Origin: CAYZQE01 sp964480635
GTDB taxonomy: Bacteria; Pseudomonadota; Gammaproteobacteria; GCA-001735895
Assembly (NCBI GenBank): GCA_964480635.1
Contig: CAYZQE010000093.1
Location: 1 to 9,208 of the forward strand
Direction of reading: 5' to 3'
Length of the DNA stretch: 9,208 nt
Below are positions 1 to 5,212 of the stretch, piece by piece. Within the stretch, counting starts at the first letter, position 1. Every line of letters begins with the position of its first letter. The notes below the pieces were generated by a model, which ran no database searches, had not been told where the DNA came from, and saw only the letters and a program-made list of their open reading frames with translations. The position numbers and the translations under genes were made by a program.

Positions 1-10
1 AAACTTAAAA

Positions 11-16
11 AGAGGA
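11..16 (+). promoter_or_regulatory. Ribosome binding site of the TAXI binding protein
   Basis: AGAGGA lies 12 bases before the ATG at 29. The match to the anti-Shine-Dalgarno sequence is good but the spacing is rather long. Only 28 bases precede this gene, so its promoter is outside the window. Confidence 0.6.
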
Positions 17-28
17 CTGATTCAAATC

Positions 29-1006
29 ATGAAAAAGCAATTTACTTTATCAATGTTAGCGGCTGGCGTTATGGCAGCTTCAACATTTGCAACACCCGTA
101 ATGGCTGTTGAAAAAACATTCGTTTCTATTGGAACGGGTGGCGTAACGGGTGTTTATTACCCAACAGGTGGTTCAATTTGCCGCATGGTTAATAAAACCC
201 GTAAAACGCATGGTGTTCGTTGTTCAGTAGAGTCAACGGGTGGTTCGGTATTTAACATTAATGCAATTCGTACCGGTGAATTAGAAATGGGCGTTGCTCA
301 ATCTGATTGGCAGTACCATGCTTACCACGGTACATCTAAGTTTAAAAAGGCAGGCCCTTTTAAAGATTTACGCGCGGTATTCTCTGTTCATGCAGAGCCT
401 GCAACTATCGTAGCACGTGCTGATTCTGGCATTAATAGTGTTATGGATCTTAAAGGTAAGCGTATGAACGTTGGCCAACCTGGTTCTGGTACTGTTGCAA
501 CCTATGACGTTATGGCAGAAGCATTAGGCATTAAACGCTCTGACCTTAAATTAGCATCTGAGCTAAAGTCATCTGAAATGGGTCAAGCATTATGTGATAA
601 CAAGATTGATGCATTCATCATTTTGGTAGGTCATCCAGCTGGCATGGTTAAAGAAGTGACAACAACGTGTGATGCTAAAATCGTAACAGTCGATACGCCA
701 GAAATACGTAAATTAGTGGCTGATAACGATTTTTACCGTATGGCTACTGTCCCAGGTGGCATGTACACAGGTAATGATAAAGACGTGACAACATTTGGTG
801 TGGGTGCCACATTCGTATCTTCAGCTAAAGTACCAGCTGAAACAATTTACCAAGTTGTAAAAGGTGTGTTTGATAATTTTGATAGATTCAAAAAATTACA
901 CCCTGCATTTGCAAACTTAAAAGAAAGTGAGATGATCAGCGATGCGCTTTCAGCTCCTTTACATGATGGTGCTGTACGTTACTACAAAGAACGTGGATGG
1001 ATGTAA
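29..1006 (+). CDS. TAXI family TRAP transporter solute-binding protein
   Basis: Periplasmic binding protein of 325 residues that captures a small, probably anionic, solute and delivers it to the TRAP permease encoded next. Residues 1-26 form a Sec signal peptide: K2-K3, a hydrophobic core, and a VMA cleavage site before V27. The mature protein opens with the TAXI hallmark SIGTGGVTGVYYPTGG (33-48), followed by STGGS (69-73), GELEMGVAQSDW (83-94) and NVGQPGSGT (147-155). C51/C65 and C189/C214 look like two disulfide pairs, as in many proteobacterial TAXI proteins. Length is normal for the family. The ATG at 29 fits both the signal peptide and the upstream AGAGGA. Family assignment is secure, but the ligand cannot be read from sequence. 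It is followed by a structured gap before the permease, a layout that usually lets the binding protein be made in excess over the membrane component. Confidence 0.95.
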   Translation: MKKQFTLSMLAAGVMAASTFATPVMAVEKTFVSIGTGGVTGVYYPTGGSICRMVNKTRKTHGVRCSVESTGGSVFNINAIRTGELEMGVAQSDWQYHAYHGTSKFKKAGPFKDLRAVFSVHAEPATIVARADSGINSVMDLKGKRMNVGQPGSGTVATYDVMAEALGIKRSDLKLASELKSSEMGQALCDNKIDAFIILVGHPAGMVKEVTTTCDAKIVTVDTPEIRKLVADNDFYRMATVPGGMYTGNDKDVTTFGVGATFVSSAKVPAETIYQVVKGVFDNFDRFKKLHPAFANLKESEMISDALSAPLHDGAVRYYKERGWM

Positions 1007-1023
1007 TTTCCATTTAATTCAGT

Positions 1024-1047
1024 TGGCTGGTTTTCAGCCACTGTTTT
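1024..1047 (+). terminator. Short hairpin with T-run after the binding-protein gene
   Basis: TGGCTG (1024-1029) pairs with CAGCCA (1035-1040) around a 5-base GTTTT loop, followed shortly by TTTT (1044-1047). The 6-bp stem is short and the T-run is interrupted by CTG. It may act as a weak terminator or a 3'-end stabiliser that lowers read-through into the permease gene. Confidence 0.45.
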
Positions 1048-1049
1048 AT

Positions 1050-1074
1050 AACTAACCAGACTTTCTGGTTAGTT
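1050..1074 (+). terminator. Perfect 10-bp hairpin between binding protein and permease genes
   Basis: AACTAACCAG (1050-1059) is the exact reverse complement of CTGGTTAGTT (1065-1074), with a 5-base loop (ACTTT). The following bases are TCATCA, so there is no good U-tract. A role as an mRNA 3'-end stabiliser or partial terminator for the binding-protein transcript is as likely as true intrinsic termination. Its 3' arm is shared with the next, larger hairpin, so the two cannot fully form together. Confidence 0.6.
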
Positions 1075-1117
1075 TCATCACTGTTGATTCTTGTTGAGTC
1101 AATAGTGATGAGACTGA
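1069..1117 (+). other. Long imperfect stem-loop in the TRAP operon leader gap
   Basis: Bases 1076-1090 pair with 1096-1110 over 15 consecutive positions, with two G-U pairs and a TTGTT loop. Pairing can extend outward to 1069-1075 with 1111-1117, giving up to 22 pairs with four wobbles. The outward extension uses bases 1069-1074, which are the 3' arm of the preceding hairpin. The structure is seen directly in the sequence. Its function (attenuator, RNase barrier or processing site controlling permease level) is inferred. Confidence 0.6.
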
Positions 1118-1132
1118 GTTTAAAATAAATCT

Positions 1133-1165
1133 CAAATTACAAATTACAAATTACAAATTACAAAT
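1133..1165. repeat. Heptanucleotide tandem repeat, CAAATTA x 4.7
   Basis: Four perfect copies of CAAATTA occupy 1133-1139, 1140-1146, 1147-1153 and 1154-1160, followed by a partial copy CAAAT (1161-1165). The tract lies 45-77 bases upstream of the permease start codon, in non-coding DNA. It is a short-sequence repeat of the kind that can change copy number by slipped-strand mispairing. Any effect on expression would act through spacing or RNA structure, because it is outside a reading frame. Confidence 0.95.
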
Positions 1166-1209
1166 AATAAAAATTAATAAATCACAACAATAAGCATTCA
1201 GAGGAAGAC

Positions 1210-3819
1210 ATGGCGGATAATAAAGACGATTTTAAAGTGGATGAAAGTAAACTTGAATCCATAGTTGCTGAAACTGATACGGGAGGTCGTAACCCAGATA
1301 ATCCACTGATTGCAAAGTTTTTATTTTGGACGGCATTTGCATGGGCTGCATTCCAGCTATGGATTGCCTCACCTTTTCCCTACATGATTCCCGATATCCT
1401 TCCTGTATTAAATAATACAGCTACACGTTCTATTCACTTAGCATTCGCCTTATTTTTAGGGTTTCTTGCTTATCCTGCTTTTAAATCATCGTCACGTAAA
1501 TCAATACCTTTATTCGATTGGGTATTAGGCTTTATAGCCATCATGGTGACAATGTATTTGGCAGTGTTCGCTGTTGATTTAGCTGATCGTCCAGGCTTAC
1601 CCATCACGATGGATTTAGTTGTCTCTGGCATTGGTGTTATTTTAGTGCTTGAAGGCGCAAGGCGTGCCTTAGGTCCACCACTCATGATTATTGCAATCAT
1701 TTTCCTATGCTACATATTTTTTGGTCATTTAGCGCCAGAAGTTGTCGCATGGAAAGGTGCTTCGTTTTCAAGAGCCATGAGCCACTTATGGATAACACAA
1801 GAAGGCGTATTTGGTATTGCTTTAGGTGTTTCAACCTCAATGGTCTTTCTGTTTGTGCTATTTGGTTCTTTATTAGAACGCGCAGGCGCAGGAAATTACT
1901 TTATTTGGGTCGCATTTAGTTTGCTTGGTCATTTAAAAGGTGGCCCTGCTAAAGCAGCGGTTGTTTCATCAGCACTGACCGGTTTAGTATCCGGTTCATC
2001 TATAGCCAATGTGGTTACTACAGGTACTTTTACCATTCCCTTAATGAAGCGAGTCGGTTTTAGTGCAGAAAAAGCAGGCGCAGTTGAGGTTGCTTCGTCA
2101 ACCAATGGTCAGTTGACCCCACCAGTGATGGGTGCTGCTGCATTTTTAATGATTGAATTCGTTGGTATTTCGTATATTGAAGTCGTAAAACACGCTATTT
2201 TACCCGCGCTTATTTCTTATATTGCTTTAGTCTATATCGTTCACCTTGAAGCTTGTAAAGCAGGCTTAGAAGGCTTGCCAAGGCGTGTGAAGAGAACATT
2301 TTTACAAAGTGCTTTAACCTTTGTCACCGTTGTTACCGGCATCGTTATAGTCTCTTTAGCCATGCATTATAGCTTAGGTTGGTTAGGTGCTGTGGCAGGT
2401 GATGCAACCCCATGGATTTCGGCTGTATTATTCTTTATCGTTTATTTCTTCTTACTTAAATTGGCCGTGAAATACCCAGAACTAGGTCGTTCAGATGAGA
2501 TTAATGAGCTACCAGAAGTTGGCCCTATCGTAAAAGCGGGCCTGTATTTCTTAATGCCCGTTATTTTGTTAATTTGGTGTTTAGTGGTTATTCGGTTATC
2601 ACCTGCATTGGCTGCTTTTTGGGCTTCAATGGCAATGATCTTCGTTTTATTCACACATAAGCCCATTAAAGCCTTTCTTAGAAACGAAATTAACCCCATG
2701 CAACGTTTTGCAGATGGTTGGATTGACTTTAAAGAAGGTATGGTTGCTGGTGCACGTAATATGATTGGTATTGGTATTGCAACTGCGGCTGCGGGTCTTA
2801 TTATCGGTACTGTTACCTTAACAGGCGTTGGACTTGTTTTGGCTGAGGTGGTTGAGTATATTTCAGGTGGTAGCTTAATCATTATGCTCATGTTAACGGC
2901 AGGCATTAGTTTATTGCTTGGCATGGGTTTACCGACCACTGCTAACTACATTGTGGTGTCTTCACTTATGGCACCGGTTATTGTAGAGCTTGGTGCTCAA
3001 TCGGGTCTCATCGTACCGTTGATTGCCGTTCACTTATTCGTGTTTTATTTTGGTATATTGGCAGATGACACACCTCCGGTGGGGCTTGCGGCTTATGCCG
3101 CCGCCGCAATATCAGGAGGAGACCCTATTAAAACCGGTATTCAGGGTTTTATGTATGATATTCGAACAGGTATATTACCGTTCATGTTTATCTTTAATAC
3201 CGAGCTATTGATGATAGGTATTAGGAGCCCTCAACATTTACTTCTGGTGATCGTAACCTCTACGGCGGCTATGCTCTTGTTTGCTGCAGCAACTCAAGGC
3301 TGGTTTTTAACCAAGAGTGCTAAGTGGGAATCATTATTACTTCTTGTCGTTGTCTTTATGTTATTTCGCCCAGGCTATTTTATGGACAAACTATATCCAC
3401 CTTTACAACAAGTTGAAGCCAGTAAAATTTATGAAATTGCCCAAGCAGCACCAGATAATGGACAAATTAGAGTTCGTGTCAGCGGTGAAACGCTTGAAGG
3501 TAAAGCGGTTGATAAAGTGGTTATGTTACCAGTCGGTAAGGCCGGCGCTACAGGCAAAGAACGCCTTATTAACTCAGCGGGTTTAGAGCTGCGTGAAGAA
3601 GATGGCCAACTCATGATTGATAATTTAGTTTTTGGCGGCGTTGCTCAAAAACAAAAACTTGATTTTGATTACATTATTGAAGGCATACAGATTGATAATG
3701 ATAGACCAGCGAAACATTGGTTTTATCTATTAGCATTGATGATATTAGGTTTAGTGATTGCTTCACAAAAAGCCAGAATTAGAAAATATGGCCAGCCTGT
3801 TATTAGCCAAGTATCGTAA
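1210..3819 (+). CDS. TRAP transporter fused permease (TAXI type, DctQM fusion with DUF3394)
   Basis: Inner-membrane permease of 869 residues that imports the ligand of the TAXI protein, normally driven by a sodium or proton gradient. The N-terminal ~150 residues carry the four-helix small-subunit-like part. Residues ~160-690 are the DctM-like transport core, with GSSIANVVTTGTFTIPLM (262-279), SSTNGQLTPPVMG (about 297), LGMGLPTTAN (about 571) and ADDTPPVGLAAYAAAA (618-633), all hallmarks of TAXI fused permeases. After two more hydrophobic segments comes a soluble stretch (~735-835) and a last helix (~836-855); this tail matches the DUF3394 type. Length is typical for the class. The ATG at 1210 follows AGAGGA (1200-1205). 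The stress-protein gene follows after 12 bases, indicating co-transcription. Substrate is unknown. Confidence 0.95.
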   Translation: MADNKDDFKVDESKLESIVAETDTGGRNPDNPLIAKFLFWTAFAWAAFQLWIASPFPYMIPDILPVLNNTATRSIHLAFALFLGFLAYPAFKSSSRKSIPLFDWVLGFIAIMVTMYLAVFAVDLADRPGLPITMDLVVSGIGVILVLEGARRALGPPLMIIAIIFLCYIFFGHLAPEVVAWKGASFSRAMSHLWITQEGVFGIALGVSTSMVFLFVLFGSLLERAGAGNYFIWVAFSLLGHLKGGPAKAAVVSSALTGLVSGSSIANVVTTGTFTIPLMKRVGFSAEKAGAVEVASSTNGQLTPPVMGAAAFLMIEFVGISYIEVVKHAILPALISYIALVYIVHLEACKAGLEGLPRRVKRTFLQSALTFVTVVTGIVIVSLAMHYSLGWLGAVAGDATPWISAVLFFIVYFFLLKLAVKYPELGRSDEINELPEVGPIVKAGLYFLMPVILLIWCLVVIRLSPALAAFWASMAMIFVLFTHKPIKAFLRNEINPMQRFADGWIDFKEGMVAGARNMIGIGIATAAAGLIIGTVTLTGVGLVLAEVVEYISGGSLIIMLMLTAGISLLLGMGLPTTANYIVVSSLMAPVIVELGAQSGLIVPLIAVHLFVFYFGILADDTPPVGLAAYAAAAISGGDPIKTGIQGFMYDIRTGILPFMFIFNTELLMIGIRSPQHLLLVIVTSTAAMLLFAAATQGWFLTKSAKWESLLLLVVVFMLFRPGYFMDKLYPPLQQVEASKIYEIAQAAPDNGQIRVRVSGETLEGKAVDKVVMLPVGKAGATGKERLINSAGLELREEDGQLMIDNLVFGGVAQKQKLDFDYIIEGIQIDNDRPAKHWFYLLALMILGLVIASQKARIRKYGQPVISQVS

Positions 3820-3821
3820 AC

Positions 3822-3825
3822 GGAG
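3822..3825 (+). promoter_or_regulatory. Ribosome binding site of the universal stress protein gene
   Basis: GGAG lies six bases before the ATG at 3832, inside the 12-base gap after the permease stop codon. It fixes the start and supports translation from the permease transcript. Confidence 0.75.
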
Positions 3826-3831
3826 ATAAAA

Positions 3832-4257
3832 ATGTATAAAAAGATATTAGTCGCCATTGATGTATTTCGTGAAAAAAATGCTGAAAAACTGTGTAAAACA
3901 GCTAATGACATGGCCAAAATAAATGGCGCAGAAGTTCGCTTAGTCAGTGTTATCCCTGATTATGGTATGCCGTTAGTGGCCAGTTATTTTCCTAAAGATG
4001 CTCAAAAGAAAATAAAAAATGAAATGAGCTCTATGCTTAAAAAATATGCAACTGAACATGTAGATGGCAATGTCAGTGCCATTTTAAGGCAAGGTAAACG
4101 AGCACGAAACATCATTGATGAAGCCTCTGAATGGGAGGCAGATTTAGTGATTATTGGTTGCCGAAAGAAAGCATCACGGGATAACATTAGAATGCTAGGT
4201 GCTTGTAGCTCTAGTGTTGCCGATCGTGTTGATTGTTCGGTCATTGTTGTTCGTTAA
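3832..4257 (+). CDS. Universal stress protein, UspF/UspG-like, linked to the TRAP transporter
   Basis: Cytoplasmic single-domain Usp fold protein of 141 residues. It opens with the family signature MYKKILVAIDVF (1-12), has the central strand RLVSVIPDYGMP (36-47) and ends with CSVIVVR (135-141), close to the UspF/UspG group. In the nucleotide-binding loop the usual G-x2-G-x9-G(S/T) pattern is altered: G109-C110-R111-K112 lacks the second glycine, and the last part reads G123-A124 rather than G-S/T. Strong ATP binding of the UspA-FG type is therefore uncertain. Usp genes at the end of TRAP operons are known: TeaD of the ectoine transporter TeaABC in Halomonas binds ATP and modulates uptake. A similar regulatory role is inferred here from operon position, 12 bases behind the permease and ahead of a strong terminator. 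Confidence 0.93.
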   Translation: MYKKILVAIDVFREKNAEKLCKTANDMAKINGAEVRLVSVIPDYGMPLVASYFPKDAQKKIKNEMSSMLKKYATEHVDGNVSAILRQGKRARNIIDEASEWEADLVIIGCRKKASRDNIRMLGACSSSVADRVDCSVIVVR

Positions 4258-4263
4258 CAACCT

Positions 4264-4299
4264 AAATCAAGGCTAGATGTCCTCCTAGCCTTGATTTTT
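4264..4299 (+). terminator. Intrinsic terminator of the TRAP operon
   Basis: A perfect 13-bp stem is formed by 4264-4276 (AAATCAAGGCTAG) and 4285-4297 (CTAGCCTTGATTT), with an 8-base loop and a T-run ending at 4299. It starts seven bases after the stress-protein stop codon. This is the strongest terminator in the window and separates the transport operon from the redox genes downstream. Confidence 0.92.
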
Positions 4300-4363
4300 A
4301 GTTATCACTTAAAAACAATTTAACTACGAATGCTATAAACACATAGTTATATTCTTCATAAGT

Positions 4364-4392
4364 ATTTGATCAAATTTTTAATTGTCTATAAT
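4364..4392 (+). promoter_or_regulatory. Predicted sigma70-type promoter of the cytochrome/molybdoenzyme operon
   Basis: A consensus -10 box TATAAT lies at 4387-4392. The best -35 candidate is TTGATC (4366-4371), with a short 15-base spacer. That -35 lies within a perfect 12-base palindrome, ATTTGATCAAAT (4364-4375), which could be an operator. The expected transcript start near 4399 gives a leader of about 30 bases to the TTG start codon at 4429. The -10 is convincing; the -35 and the operator idea are less sure. Confidence 0.6.
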
Positions 4393-4428
4393 CTCATTGC
4401 TTATCTCTTTTTAAGCCATTAAGACCAT

Positions 4429-5211
4429 TTGAAACCATATAATCGCCCAGATCTATCAAATGCTTTATTAGTGAGTTTATTAATCCTCACTGTATTCGGT
4501 GTTTTGTTTACCTTATTTTTCTCTCAAGCTATTTCGCCTGGTTCTTTAATAGGCCAATCCTCAGCGGCTATCGGTTTTATGTTTTTATTAGCACCATTTT
4601 TATTTAGTGTTATGAAACGTTCTGCCCTAAGTCAAAGTCCACCCAGTTGGTTTATTGCTCATGTACTTTTTGCTCTATTAGGCAGCATCTTTATTGCACT
4701 TCATGTGAGTGGTGGAAATTGGCTGACACCACCTGGTTTTGTGTTGATGTGCTTGATTTTTCTTTTTTTTCAAGGCGTTTTTATAAGAGTTATAGTGAGC
4801 AAACGATTTAGTTTGATGTTTGCACGCAGTAGTATGATGCGTGGATTTAAATCACCAGATCAATTAGATAAAATAGCATTACAAAACATTATTAATAAAA
4901 AAATCGACTTGTTAAAGGGCATTGATGCGACACAAACTGAAGCGTTGTTTTCACCCGCTTTAAAACACTGGCTAAAACACCCCATTAAAAGTACGCAATA
5001 TCAATTACTCGCTGACAATGAGGCAAGAATGATTGCATATAAAAAAGAGGCAGGGCTTATCACTTGTTGGTCTAGACGCTTACACATGTTGATTGCCTTT
5101 TTATTTTTTGTAGGCCTGTTTAGCCACATTATTATTGTGTTGTTTTTTGCAGGTTATGCGGTACAAGGTGGTGACATTGAGTGGTGGTATATTACGGCTT
5201 GGGGTGCATAA
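4429..5211 (+). CDS. Predicted di-heme b-type cytochrome membrane subunit
   Basis: Integral membrane protein of 260 residues, likely linking the downstream Fe-S/molybdenum protein to the quinone pool or another membrane carrier. Hydrophobic helices lie at about 12-32, 46-62, 73-93, 102-124 and 218-242. Helices 3 and 5 each carry two histidines exactly 14 apart: H78/H92 and H219/H233. Positive residues place the N terminus, the 62-72 loop and the 93-residue loop 125-217 in the cytoplasm. Helices 3 and 5 are then parallel, H78 faces H219 and H92 faces H233, giving two bis-histidine hemes stacked across the membrane. This pattern recalls the ferric reductase/NOX core and bc-type cytochromes b; I cannot name the family. 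The TTG start at 4429 is the earliest possible, since an in-frame stop ends at 4422. The ribosome site is weak (TTAAGA). Neither PsrC/NrfD nor DmsC features are apparent. The next gene begins one base after the stop. Confidence 0.72.
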   Translation: MKPYNRPDLSNALLVSLLILTVFGVLFTLFFSQAISPGSLIGQSSAAIGFMFLLAPFLFSVMKRSALSQSPPSWFIAHVLFALLGSIFIALHVSGGNWLTPPGFVLMCLIFLFFQGVFIRVIVSKRFSLMFARSSMMRGFKSPDQLDKIALQNIINKKIDLLKGIDATQTEALFSPALKHWLKHPIKSTQYQLLADNEARMIAYKKEAGLITCWSRRLHMLIAFLFFVGLFSHIIIVLFFAGYAVQGGDIEWWYITAWGA

Positions 5212-5212
5212 A

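Noticed and set aside
1133..1165. CAAATTA repeats as a CRISPR-like or iteron array
   Set aside because: The units are 7 bases and directly abutting, with no spacers. There is no replication gene or Cas gene nearby, so a simple tandem repeat is the better description.
2442..2939. 165-codon open frame on the minus strand inside the permease gene
   Set aside because: It is antisense to a clearly conserved DctM coding region, has low-complexity composition and has no ribosome site or domain. It is a shadow of the real gene.
4365..4374. FNR/Anr box at TTTGATCAAA
   Set aside because: The half-sites TTGAT and ATCAA overlap instead of being separated by four bases, so this does not fit the FNR consensus. 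It is kept only as an unspecified palindrome.
5135..5212. Longer version of the molybdoenzyme starting at ATG 5135 (or 5156)
   Set aside because: These 26 extra codons lie inside the cytochrome gene, lack homology-like content and would give no signal peptide. The ATG at 5213 sits just before the conserved ferredoxin start and one base after the upstream stop.
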